64,000 bases of DNA from Diphasiastrum complanatum (lineage: Eukaryota; Streptophyta; Lycopodiopsida; Lycopodiales; Lycopodiaceae), in NCBI GenBank assembly GCA_029204225.1, contig CM055096.1:32864487-32928486 (forward strand). The letters run 5' to 3'. Below the pieces are notes generated by a model, which did no database searches, had not been told where the DNA came from, and was given only the letters and a program-made list of their open reading frames with translations. Made by a program: the position numbers and the translations under genes. The stretch's first letter is position 1; the number at the start of each line of letters is the position of its first letter. Shown in pieces: positions 54,685 through 64,000 of the stretch.

Positions 54685-56070
54685 GTGGTATCAACGCAAG
54701 GCTTGCACCAATCAGAAAGTGGAGTCGGGATTCTTGCTTTTTGTAGGATCTCCTTGCTTTTTACTTCCGAGGTGTCCATAGAAAATGATGGAATTTATGG
54801 ATTTTTGACAGTTTTTTGCGGGTTTTGAGCTAGCATTCAGTGTTTTGGCTTGAAATTTGTCAAAGCTACTGTTCCTAAATGTTTTTCAGGTTTGCAATTG
54901 TTGTTTTATAGTCATTACGATAGTATCTAATGATTGCATGCTAGAGATATTGGATCTAGATAGTGTTTATGGTCAAAATTCAAAATTTTGAGCTAGAAAT
55001 GGACTATATGAACCAATACTGATCCGAATCAAACCATTTTGTGCTTGCATGTTGCAAAATTATAGTAGATTAGTTCTGATTGCACTTTCATGTGTATAGA
55101 TCCACAAAATCATGTTGGAAAAGTCGAAACTTAAAAAAAAACAAGATTTTTTTAATGGTTTTTCGACTATTTCCAGAGCTTTTCTCAAAATTCCTGAACA
55201 AAAATTTGCATGCACATTCTCATGTGTGTAGTTATGCTGTCCAATGGCTATTGCAAAGTTTGGTAGGAATCAGACACCATTAAGGGCCTCAAAAAGTCAA
55301 AAATTAGTTTATTTTTGGTGATCTTTGAGCATGAATAACTCTTGATTGTGGATCTGCGATCTCTGAACCTATATACAAGCTGAAGGATAGGTATCATTGC
55401 CTTTTCTTTGAGCCCTTATGCACTCGCTTTGGTTTTGGGAGGCTTAGGCACTGATCTCCCGAACTTTTGCTTGATGGCGCCCTCCATAGAAGCTAGTTTT
55501 GGTTGACCTGAGCCTATGCTTGCTTGCTGGACCTGTTAAAAGCCTCTATGACTCTCTAATGAACCTTATAAGAGTGCTTGTAACCCTTGATTGAATGCAT
55601 GTGGCTTTGGAGTTGAAATTTTGATGAAATCTCTTGGTACAAGTGCACTCTCCTAATGTTTCTTTTGGTTGTTACAGCTCACATGTGTGAAATCCAGGTG
55701 GTAGGGCGATATGTCAATCATCTTTCTAACCCAATATCCCTCTATATTGTGTGTTACAACGACCAAATCAGAGTCATGTAGCAAAAGTTACGATCATCGG
55801 AAGTTTGACAATTTTCAGAGTAAATTTTAAAATTTTTCGAAATGTTTTGATTGCATGCATGCATGTGAAGCAGTAGAATGCATTCCCAGTGTTGAAAATG
55901 TTCTTTTGAATCATTATGCATTTCCAGGTATGTGGAACTGAGGGTTACAATAGGTTGATCAGTGAAATTTCATGCATGAATATAGATTCCGTAAAAGCTA
56001 AGTAAAAAGGCTGATTTTCCATTCGTTAAACAATTTACATTATTTTTTTGATTAATTATTGCATGTCATG
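54685..56070 (+). other. leader-like non-coding region after chromovirus LTR L2
   Basis: About 1.4 kb follows the primer site with no ORF and with T-rich passages typical of long Gypsy leaders. Copia-F is inserted at its end, and 62384-62622 should be its continuation. Confidence 0.45.
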
Positions 56071-56932
56071 TGATAAATTTTACAGTTTTTAGGACAATAA
56101 TGATTGTACTTTACAATCATAGAGAGTTATTGGTTGCTTAATCAATGAATCTATCAAGTTCTACACATTAGATCTTGATCTAGATTCACTACACTTGGAT
56201 TTAAGCAAGAGCAATGGATCAACACATCATTTTTTAGTGAGAGCGGCTTCACACGTGTGGAGTACTGTCCACTGTACGGCCTGCACCTGAAACAACAAGT
56301 ACAATGATACTAGATAGCAATCATGCATAAAAATCACAAGACAAATGACTAGAAATCTCACAAAAGTGTAGAGTGCAAAAGTCTCATCAATTTTCTTTGC
56401 AAAATGATGATCCTTTTATGGATCAAGTACATCCATGAGTCTGGTACAGTCCAGCAGGCCTTCACACGTGTGAAGAGTGCCACATCACTCATATCTATCC
56501 ATTTGATCCATCCTTGATCCTTATCCAATAGTTGACCTTCTAGAATATGACTAAAATCCAAAAAGCTAGTCTCCTAGAATATAGGAATATTCCCTACAAA
56601 ATAGGATCTAAGGAAAATGGTCAACTCTTATCTTCTAGTACTCTATACACACATGTGAACATCCACTTGCCATGTGGGAGCATTTACTCATGCACATGCA
56701 AGGAAAAGCTAATTTGTAGGTGACTAGTCAACTTGACTAAAAACTAGTCATTTCATGTTCACACTAACTAGAATGATACAAAATCAATTTGGATATATAC
56801 AAACATGAAAAGTACATCCTTTCACACATGGGAACATGCTCCACACGTGTGAAATCATATCATCAACATATTCTAATGTTTGATCAATATTTACATGAAC
56901 CAATGTCAAGTGAGAAGTGACAATTTTCAACA
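56071..56932 (-). repeat. Copia-F 3' LTR
   Basis: In element orientation it starts TGTTGAAAATTG (at 56932) and ends TTTATCA (at 56071). It contains CACGTG cores at 56252, 56465 and 56844, each within ACACGTGT. The 67-codon open frame at 56358-56561 is also in the other LTR and is not a gene. Confidence 0.95.
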
Positions 56933-56945
56933 CTCCTCCTCACTT
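56933..56945 (-). promoter_or_regulatory. Copia-F polypurine tract
   Basis: In element orientation AAGTGAGGAGGAG lies between the TAG stop codon (56946-56948) and the LTR start, so the polyprotein ends immediately before the tract. Confidence 0.85.
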
Positions 56946-59900
56946 CTAACTTGGCAAATCTAGTGTACATCTATCTACAATTCCAAGAGCATATCTTAAC
57001 TTAAAAAATGGATCTTTGGACAATGGTTTGGTTAAGATATCAGCTATGCATTCGGATGATGGTACATGATGTAGTTGCACTTCCTTGGATTGTACCTTCT
57101 CCCTCACAAAGTGGTGAGCTATCTCAATATGCTTTGTTCTAGCATGGAAGATAGGATTTGAAGCAATTTGTTGAGAAGCTTGATTGTCACAAAATATGTA
57201 AGGGATCTCCTCGGCCTCTAGCACATGTAGTTCCATCAAGAGTCTTCTTAGCCATAAGAGCTCTTTGGTTGTTGAAGTCAATGCCTTGTACTCGGCTTCA
57301 CAAGAAGATAGTGAGATTGTATCTTGCTTTTTGGAAAGCCAAGATATCACTCCTCCACAAAGAAATGTTGCAAATGCACTAATGGACTTCCTATCCATCT
57401 TGTCACCTGCAAAATCTGAATCCGAGTAGGCTCTCAAGTGCAAGTTAGATCCTTCATAAAGTATACCAAAAAATCTAGTACTAGAAACATATCTAAGTAC
57501 TCTCTTGGCACTTTTCCAATGATGAATTAAAGGAGCTTGCATACTTTGACTCAACTTGCTTACACAAAAACTTAAGTCAGGTCTAGTGATGGTTAAATAG
57601 ATTAGAGAGCCTATAAGCTTCCTAAAGAGAGTGATGTCCTCAAAGGATGCTTCATCACCTTCATTAGTTGCTTTCACAACATGCTCCATAGGGGTGTCAA
57701 TCCCCTTACAATCTTTCATACCAAATCTTTCAAGAATGGAAGTAGCATACTTAGATTGACTTATGAAAGTACAATTGCTACTTCTAGACACTTCTATCCC
57801 AAGTATAAACTTTAGGAAGCCTAGATCTACCATCTTGAACTCACTAGATAAGTCAACTTTTACTTTGCCTATGCCATCATCATCATTTCCTGTCATAATG
57901 ATGTCATCAACATAAAGAACCAAAATGATGATCTTTCCTTCATTGCATTTGAAATATAAAGAAGGTTCATAAGCACTTAGTACAAAGCCAAGGGAATAGA
58001 GAAAATCATGCAACCTAGAGTACCAAGCTCTAGGTGCTTGCTTCAAGCCATATAGGCTCTTCCTTAAGTAGCACACCTTTTGCTCCTCACCAATCTTGAT
58101 GAAGCCCTCGGGTTGCATCATGTAGATTTCCTCTTCTAAGAAGCCATTCAAGAAGGCATTTGTCACATCCATTTGGTAGAGATCCCATTTGAACAAAGTA
58201 GCAATGCAAATGATTAATCTAATAGTTACAAGCTTAGCTACAGGTGCAAATGTTTCTTCATAATCCAATCCTTTTATTTGAAGAAATCCCTTAGCAACAA
58301 GCCTAGCTTTGTATTTACTAATAGATCCATCTTGATTGTACTTAATTCTATAAATCCACTTACATGCAAGTGGTTTCTTTCCTCTTGGAAGATTTACAAG
58401 ATTCCAAGTATGATTTTCTTCTAATGCATCATACTCTACTTGCATTGCATCTCTCCAAACTTTAGATTTACATGCTTCTTCAAAAGATGATGGTTCTTCA
58501 ATCAATGTAGCTAAAAAAGAGTAAGAGGTAGAAGATGTAGAGCCTTCCTTTTGCTTTCCCTTGTCCACATAGGTAAGCCTTGAGGGCTCGGCCTTGCTCC
58601 TTGATGATCTTCTTGGCCCCTTTTGACTTGGATCCAAATCTCCATCCTCGGGTTTGTCATGATCCTCCTCGGGTTTGTCAAGATCCTCCTCGGATTTGTC
58701 AAGATCTTCAATGCACAATGGGTTAGATCCATTTGACAAGCTCTTAGCAAATTGTGACTCATCAAAAAGTACATCCTTGCTTACCTTTACTTTCTTGGAT
58801 GTAGGATCATATATCCTATATCCCTTGCTATTTTCTCCATAGCCAACAAAGATTCCTTTGAAGGAGGTAGCATCTTCTTTCCTTCTAGTCTCCAAAGGAA
58901 TGTGTACATAACAAGTACATCCAAAGATCTTAAAATATTTTACATTGGGTTTCTTATCAAACAAGGCTTGATAAGGTGAGATCCCATCTATAGCACTACT
59001 AGGAAGTCTATTACACAAATAATTAGCACATGTTATGGCTTCTCCCCAAAATGAGATGGGAAGTGATGCATCAAGCCTCAAGGACTTTGCACACTCACAT
59101 AGACTCCTATTTTTCCTCTCGGCCACCCCATTTTGTTGAGGGGTGTAGGAACAAGTGTATTGTAACTTAATACCATTGATCTCACAAAAGTCTTTCATTT
59201 TATTGGAGGTGTACTCTCCTCCATTATCACATCTTAGTGCTTTGATAGAAGTACTAAGTTGTTTCTCTACTAGAGACTTGAACTTAATGAAAGCTTCATA
59301 AACAAGATTTTTCTTTGATAGTAACTCAATCCATGTGAATCTAGTACAATCATCTATAAAAGTTACATACATCAAGGCACCTCCATTACTTGCATGTGAA
59401 AAACTATGTACATCAGAATGTATGAGATCCAAGGGAGAGAGAGATCTTGATGAAGATTTCTTGTAAGAAGATTTGTGTGACTTTGCAAGGCCACATGCCT
59501 CACACATTTTTCCACACTTCTTGAAAGCTCTTGGTAGGCCGAGAGCTAGTTCCTTGCTTGCCATTGACTCCATAGATTGAAGATTAGGATGGCCTAATCT
59601 CTTATGCCAAAGCTCCACTTGAGTTAGCTCCTCCCTAGCCAAGTTCACACTTTCACTTGCAACATTAGCATCCAACTTGAAAAGTCTACCTTGCTTAATG
59701 CCACTAGCTATGCACTTATCATTTTTCAAGATGGAACAAACTCCATTCTTGAAATGTACATCTAGTTCATTGTCCATTAATTGTCCTACACTAAGCAAGT
59801 TTCTTGAAATGGTAGGAACATACAAAACATTATCTAGATCTATCCTTTTAGATGTGCCTAAACAAAGAGGTATAGATCCTATGCCATCTATCTTGCATGC

Positions 59901-60926
59901 TTGATCACTAGCAGTGTATATTGACTTCTTAGAGTCATTACAAGATAGAAGAGTAGAAAAATAATGCTTGTTAAAGGACATGTGGGAACTAGCCCCACTA
60001 TCTATCCACCATGTGTCTTGACTTGAAGTTGGTGTAGATGCAACCATTAAGGATGTGTTGAATCCATCCTCATATTCTTCCTCTTGAGCAATGTTCCCTT
60101 GATCTCCTTTGGCTTGTTGATTCTTCTTCAAGTAGCATTCTGAGGCAAAGTGTCCTTTCTTTCCACAAAAGAAACACTTTAGTTTTGCCTTGTTCTTCAC
60201 TTTGCCTTTGGAGGTAGATCCTCCATTCTTCATCTCGGCCTCCTTGCCTTGATTTTTCTTGAATGGATTTTGCTTTTTCTTGCCTTTAGATGTAAAGTTA
60301 GCTTTCTCCTCTCCTCCATTAAGTGACATGCTATCCATTCTTGTCTTGAGGTGTAGAAGCCTACTCTCCTCGGCCACAAGAACATTGTGCAACTTTTCAA
60401 TGGATGGAAGAGAGTCTTGAATGGCAAATGATTGGACTAAGTTGGTAAACTCATCACTTAGACCATTCAAAATGATTTGTACTAGTTCTTGATCTTGGAT
60501 CTTCTCTCCTATTGCACTTAACTCCTTGTTAAGAGATTTGATCCTAAGAACATACTCTTGTCCACTCTCTCCACTTCCTTTCATGCTTTGGAAAACTTGA
60601 TTTCTTAGCATGAGGATTCTTGAAGTATTGTTGGATTCATAAATGCTCTTTAATGAATCCCAAGCCTCTTTGGATGAGGTACAACAAGACACCTCTTTCA
60701 AGAGGTCATTGCATACATTTAACTTTATGCAATGTAGAGCTAATCTTGCTCTCTTCTTGTATTTGGCTTGTTCTTGGGGAGTTTGAGGCTCTTCCTCTAC
60801 TCCTTGAACTATGTCATATAGATCATGGATCACTAGGAGTGATTCCATTCTCACTTTCCAAATGGAATAATTTGTGGAAGTGAGTCTCTCACTTGATTCC
60901 ATCAAATATCCACCCATGGATGACAT
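56946..60926 (-). CDS. Copia-F gag-protease-integrase-RT-RNase H polyprotein
   Basis: One frame of 1326 codons. UBN2-type gag covers about residues 15-200, with NYSIWKVRME and SSKEAWDSL. The zinc knuckle CFFCGKKGHFASEC is at 251-264, and the protease active site WIDSGASSH is near 307-315. The pre-integrase HHCC finger lies between about 440 and 480 (LWHKRLGHPN, CEACGLAK). The integrase core has D505, D567 and E603, exactly a DD35E spacing. It is followed by the KIFGCTCYVHIP tail and an acidic linker with three repeats of the type DLDK.EE (741-765). RT runs from about 822 to 1080, with QMDVTNAFLNG (D920) and YVDD at 1005-1008. RNase H has D1169, E1210 and D1247 (YSDSDFAGD, SSCEAEYKAL, FCDNQAS) and ends ADILTKPLS. 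The start at 60926 follows a leader with no other ATG in this frame. No required residue appears altered. Confidence 0.96.
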   Translation of the reverse strand: MSSMGGYLMESSERLTSTNYSIWKVRMESLLVIHDLYDIVQGVEEEPQTPQEQAKYKKRARLALHCIKLNVCNDLLKEVSCCTSSKEAWDSLKSIYESNNTSRILMLRNQVFQSMKGSGESGQEYVLRIKSLNKELSAIGEKIQDQELVQIILNGLSDEFTNLVQSFAIQDSLPSIEKLHNVLVAEESRLLHLKTRMDSMSLNGGEEKANFTSKGKKKQNPFKKNQGKEAEMKNGGSTSKGKVKNKAKLKCFFCGKKGHFASECYLKKNQQAKGDQGNIAQEEEYEDGFNTSLMVASTPTSSQDTWWIDSGASSHMSFNKHYFSTLLSCNDSKKSIYTASDQACKIDGIGSIPLCLGTSKRIDLDNVLYVPTISRNLLSVGQLMDNELDVHFKNGVCSILKNDKCIASGIKQGRLFKLDANVASESVNLAREELTQVELWHKRLGHPNLQSMESMASKELALGLPRAFKKCGKMCEACGLAKSHKSSYKKSSSRSLSPLDLIHSDVHSFSHASNGGALMYVTFIDDCTRFTWIELLSKKNLVYEAFIKFKSLVEKQLSTSIKALRCDNGGEYTSNKMKDFCEINGIKLQYTCSYTPQQNGVAERKNRSLCECAKSLRLDASLPISFWGEAITCANYLCNRLPSSAIDGISPYQALFDKKPNVKYFKIFGCTCYVHIPLETRRKEDATSFKGIFVGYGENSKGYRIYDPTSKKVKVSKDVLFDESQFAKSLSNGSNPLCIEDLDKSEEDLDKPEEDHDKPEDGDLDPSQKGPRRSSRSKAEPSRLTYVDKGKQKEGSTSSTSYSFLATLIEEPSSFEEACKSKVWRDAMQVEYDALEENHTWNLVNLPRGKKPLACKWIYRIKYNQDGSISKYKARLVAKGFLQIKGLDYEETFAPVAKLVTIRLIICIATLFKWDLYQMDVTNAFLNGFLEEEIYMMQPEGFIKIGEEQKVCYLRKSLYGLKQAPRAWYSRLHDFLYSLGFVLSAYEPSLYFKCNEGKIIILVLYVDDIIMTGNDDDGIGKVKVDLSSEFKMVDLGFLKFILGIEVSRSSNCTFISQSKYATSILERFGMKDCKGIDTPMEHVVKATNEGDEASFEDITLFRKLIGSLIYLTITRPDLSFCVSKLSQSMQAPLIHHWKSAKRVLRYVSSTRFFGILYEGSNLHLRAYSDSDFAGDKMDRKSISAFATFLCGGVISWLSKKQDTISLSSCEAEYKALTSTTKELLWLRRLLMELHVLEAEEIPYIFCDNQASQQIASNPIFHARTKHIEIAHHFVREKVQSKEVQLHHVPSSECIADILTKPLSKDPFFKLRYALGIVDRCTLDLPS

Positions 60927-61509
60927 TTTAGAATGAATGCTCTTTTAAAAATCACAAAGATTTTTGAATTTTAAAAGATCTATGAAGTGGCCTAAAGCTT
61001 ACTAGAATGCCTATAGGCTTGTCTCTATCAAACTAACACACAAGCTTGAATGATACTCAAAGATCTTACCAAAAATTTCTAGCTTTCACTCTCACAAAAA
61101 AAATTGCTTTACACTTTTCTTAGAGATTTCACTTCAACTAAGGATCTGAACAAATCAGCCTCTTAGATCTGATCTTAGACTCTAAAAAGAAATGCTTCAA
61201 TGATCCAAAACACTATTTGGTCATAGGCATTAGTTAGAATGAATCTAGATCAATACTATGCTTCAAAAAGCACCAAAAATGAACTAGTATTGTGATTTTG
61301 GGACCAAAAAACACAAAGTAACTTGAATTGAAAGTTGCTGTACGGTTTCACACGTGTGAAAAGTACATACACAGCCTCCAAGTCGTTTTGATCCAAATGA
61401 TTACAAGCTATCACTCTAGAAGAACTCGCCCTCACTAGTATTGGCCAAAAAACAAATTTTGCCAATGATCTTTACAAGATTTATGATTCAATGATCACTC
61501 TCTTACTTA
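60927..61509 (-). other. Copia-F leader
   Basis: 583 bp between the primer site and the start codon. It contains the 14-bp palindrome TTCACACGTGTGAA at 61347-61360, the same palindrome as in the LTRs. Confidence 0.8.
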
Positions 61510-61521
61510 GCTCTGATACCA
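61510..61521 (-). promoter_or_regulatory. Copia-F primer-binding site
   Basis: In element orientation TGGTATCAGAGC, a 12-base complement of initiator-Met-tRNA, immediately adjacent to the 5' LTR end. Confidence 0.92.
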
Positions 61522-62383
61522 TGATAAATTTTACAGTTTTTAGGACAATAATGATTGTACTTTACAATCATAGAGAGTTATTGGTTGCTTAATCAATGAA
61601 TCTATCAAGTTCTACACATTAGATCTTGATCTAGATTCACTACACTTGGATTTAAGCAAGAGCAATGGATCAACACATCATTTTTTAGTGAGAGCGGCTT
61701 CACACGTGTGGAGTACTGTCCACTATACGGCCTGCACCTGAAACAACAAGTACAATGATACTAGATAGCAATCATGCATAAAAATCACAAGACAAATGAC
61801 TAGAAATCTCACAAAAGTGTAGAGTGCAAAAGTCTCATCAATTTTCTTTGCAAAATGATGATCCTTTTATGGATCAAGTACATCCATGAGTCTGGTACAG
61901 TCCAGCAGGCCTTCACACGTGTGAAGAGTGCCACATCACTCATATCTATCCATTTGATCCATCCTTGATCCTTATCCAATAGTTGACCTTCTAGAATATG
62001 ACTAAAATCCAAAAAGCTAGTCTCCTAGAATATAGGAATATTCCCTACAAAATAGGATCTAAGGAAAATGGTCAACTCTTATCTTCTAGTACTCTATACA
62101 CACATGTGAACATCCACTTGCCATGTGGGAGCATTTACTCATGCACATGCAAGGAAAAGCTAATTTGTAGGTGACTAGTCAACTTGACTAAAAACTAGTC
62201 ATTTCATGTTCACACTAACTAGAATGATACAAAATCAATTTGGATATATACAAACATGAAAAGTACATCCTTTCACACATGGGAACATGCTCCACACGTG
62301 TGAAATCATATCATCAACATATTCTAATGTTTGATCAATATTTACATGAACCAATGTCAAGTGAGAAGTGACAATTTTCAACA
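61522..62383 (-). repeat. Copia-F 5' LTR
   Basis: Identical to 56071-56932 except at 61725. It drives transcription leftward. TGTATATATCC (about 62243-62253, minus strand) is the most TATA-like element, but I am not certain of it. Confidence 0.95.
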
Positions 62384-62622
62384 CATGTCTGATGCGTGAT
62401 GGATGTTTCGGAATCAGTTCGTAAGTGATAGCAACTGTGAAACTGAAAAGACGATGCCAAGAATCAATTTTCATAGTTTTGGTCCATATCGGATGGAGTT
62501 CGAAAATCCCAGATACGTAAATTTTTGAAAGTCTCGTCAAATTTTTTTTTTTTAATTCAAATTTGTTCCTATCCAGATCAAGCTACCACTAAAATTCGTC
62601 CTGGCAACGGAACCAAAAAGCT
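62384..62622. other. leader-like sequence to the right of Copia-F
   Basis: Continuation of the sequence interrupted by Copia-F. On the minus strand, next to the LTR end at 62623, it carries TTTTTGGTTCCGTTGCCAGG, a mutated form of the tRNA-Asp-type primer site. Confidence 0.5.
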
Positions 62623-62920
62623 GTTAGGGGATTGTTTTATCCCTTAACTACCTAATCCTAATTATGGCAACGGAAATCCCTAATACACTGAGAACAATCC
62701 TACTAAAACTAGTTGGCGCATTCACATACTATATTTTATCGCAACAGTACTAAACAAAAGATTAACAAAACATCATCATTATAGAACCCAGAGTTATACA
62801 TCACAACAAAGTGCATACATAGAGTAATGGCATTGGCTCGATTGCGTTCCATGTAGCTGATCCATTGTGGCAATCACATAAGGTTACAGATTGAATAGTA
62901 ATGTAGACTCAAAATGTGAC
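62623..62920 (-). mobile_element. LTR fragment matching 52590-52875, inverted
   Basis: It begins TGTTAGGGGATTGTTTTATCCC and follows the reverse complement of the LTR end at 52875 for about 290 bp, with substitutions and small indels. In element orientation a primer-site-like sequence follows, so this is the end of a 5' LTR. Confidence 0.75.
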
Positions 62921-63059
62921 TCAAAGAAGTAACGTTACGTTAAAGCCACTATGTCAAGAAATTATTGGGCCACATGTACAAAAGAAGTGAATAAAACCGA
63001 ATAAAAAATAAAAAAGCAATCTTGACAAAAGGCCCTTTTTGTGTTTAAACTTCCTCTAA
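62921..63059. other. short spacer, nothing recognised
   Basis: AT-rich sequence between the LTR fragment and Gypsy-4. Confidence 0.4.
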
Positions 63060-64000
63060 TGGCTAGAATTCTGACTTGTAGAATCATCCTTGACTTTTCC
63101 TTTGCCTTTATCCAGTAAGGGTGGCACATTCGCTGAATCAATCTTTTGAGGAGGATTTTCCCATTTCAGGACCGTATTATAATGTTACTTGGCTTGTTTC
63201 TTCGTCATTGACCTTGTGATCCTGTCTTCCTTCAATATAACTGCTTTGGGCGGTTTTATTGTTGGTTCATCAGGAACATTCCGCACTCCAAATCTGATCA
63301 GATCCATGTGATTTAGAATCTGCTCATCAATAAGTTTTGCATTGTCATCAGGTATGAGGTCATCTTCAATCGGATTTGGTATAGGTTCCGGTGATATCCA
63401 AGCTACATTCAGCACATTCAATGGAAAAGTGATTGGTGTATCCAAGGTTCGATCCAATAAGAAAATCTCACTCAAATTTGACTGATTATCTTGTTGACAC
63501 ATATATACTGCTGTACAATCAATCATTGCAAGAGCTTCACTCCAATTGACAGTATCCGTTTGAGAATTATAATGAACTCCTAAATTTTTCTTTGGTCGGT
63601 CACAAGTATGATCCGTTGTTGATGAATCATCATCCTCTTTTTGAACCACTGGTTTAATAGTCCAAGTTGCAAGATCAACTTTGACTGCACGTTCACAATT
63701 TTCAAAAGTGATTTTTCCGGTACCCCAGTTATGCATTACTTGTGCAAACTCGCAACCATGGACGTCCCAATATGACTCAATAGACATTTGATGCTTCTGG
63801 TAAGTCCATTACTACGAAAGTACTGATGAACTATACTCCCGCAATTCTGACAGGTATATCTTCAACCATTCCTTGCGGATGAACTGTCGTTTGATCAGCT
63901 AGCTTAATGGCAAAAGTCGCAGGCTTGATCTTTGTAAGGCCCCATTTTGCACATAGCTTTGTAGAAATCAGGTTAACTCCTGAACCGCCAACTATCACAG
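63060..64000 (-). pseudogene. Gypsy-4: protease and linker fragment of the Gypsy-1/2 family, cut by the window edge
   Basis: Reading leftward, the right edge encodes VIVGGSGVNLIS-type protease sequence (about 64000-63960), then KLCAKWGLTKIKPATFAIKLADQ. After a frame break, GKITFENCERAVKVDLATWTIKPVVQKEDD and the linker run in one open block (63787-63185) through RFGVRNVPDEPTIKPPKAVILKEDRITRSMTKKQAK. KWENPPQKIDSANVPPLLDKGKGKVKDDS then continues to about 63065, where homology ends. It is the fourth member of the family in 41 kb. Confidence 0.85.

Larger units (their letters stand above)
56071..62383 (-). mobile_element. Copia-F: complete, young Ty1/Copia element
   Basis: The 6313-bp element has two 862-bp LTRs differing at one base (G at 56274, A at 61725), an intact primer site, an uninterrupted 1326-codon polyprotein and a polypurine tract. 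CATG flanks both ends (56067-56070 and 62384-62387); Copia target duplications are usually 5 bp, so this is a slightly short match. It is inserted in non-coding leader-like sequence. With one LTR difference it is among the most recent events in the window, and all parts required for mobility look present. Confidence 0.95.

Noticed and set aside
56358-62012. Identical 67-codon frames in both Copia-F LTRs (56358-56561 and 61809-62012)
   Set aside because: Identity follows from LTR identity; there is no start context or homology to support a gene.
1-64000. CRISPR arrays, bacterial operons, rRNA or tRNA genes
   Set aside because: Repeats present are LTRs, tandem duplications and microsatellites; no tRNA cloverleaf or rRNA segment was recognised, and primer sites are only short tRNA complements.

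Overview
This window looks like nuclear DNA of a land plant with a large, repeat-rich genome. The evidence is many plant-type LTR retrotransposons (Ty1/Copia, Tat/Athila-like Ty3/Gypsy with a tRNA-Asp-type primer site, and Gypsy chromoviruses with a chromodomain), LINE fragments, hAT-like relics, long CT/GA and AT microsatellites, and only one convincing cellular gene in 64 kb. I cannot name the species. No rRNA, tRNA, CRISPR or bacterial-style operon is visible.

Layout. 0-2.1 kb: decayed hAT-like (DUF659) transposase gene. 2.4-3.6 kb: LINE fragment (-), then a CAGGTCAGC array. 4.4-5.0 kb: a tandem duplication and a dispersed repeat (R1). 5.3-12.2 kb: three broken Copia elements (A +, B -, C +) joined without complete LTRs. 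12.5-13.5 kb: second LINE fragment (+) running into CT microsatellites. 15.2-15.8 kb: fragment with a zinc knuckle and a restriction-like endonuclease motif (-). 16.4-22.0 kb: Copia-D, whose 5' LTR is split by a chromovirus with a perfect 5-bp target duplication. 22.0-23.4 kb: chromovirus integrase piece and an inverted Copia-E LTR piece. 23.4-29.1 kb: Tat-like Gypsy-1, lacking its 5' LTR, integrase and 3' end, followed by a second endonuclease-type fragment.

30.2-31.6 kb: an intact, intron-free gene for the nucleoporin ALADIN (WD-repeat). A diverged copy of its 3' end and a second tandem duplication lie downstream, then a second hAT relic. 33.5-43.5 kb: two members of the Gypsy-1 family face each other (Gypsy-2 +, Gypsy-3 -). 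Their LTRs are in opposite orientation and the pair is flanked by the same 5-bp repeat, TTGAT. Gypsy-2 has lost reverse transcriptase but keeps integrase and an extra ORF. 43.5-46.6 kb: Copia-E RT/RNase H, LTR, then a primer site. 46.6-49.5 kb: chromovirus LTR (+) and a chromovirus gag/pol (-). 49.8-52.9 kb: unrecognised coiled-coil ORF remnant ending in an LTR. 54.2-56.1 kb: chromovirus LTR with primer site and leader. 56.1-62.4 kb: Copia-F, the only complete element, with one open 1326-codon polyprotein, intact primer site and polypurine tract, and 862-bp LTRs that differ at one base. 62.6-64.0 kb: LTR fragment (-) and a fourth Tat-like Gypsy fragment (-) running off the edge.

How the parts relate. 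Only Copia-F looks able to produce all of its own gag, protease, integrase, RT and RNase H. The rest are relics, useful for reconstructing nested insertions. ALADIN is the only likely host function: a nuclear pore scaffold protein. Its lack of introns suggests intron loss or a retrocopy, and its surroundings have been rearranged repeatedly.
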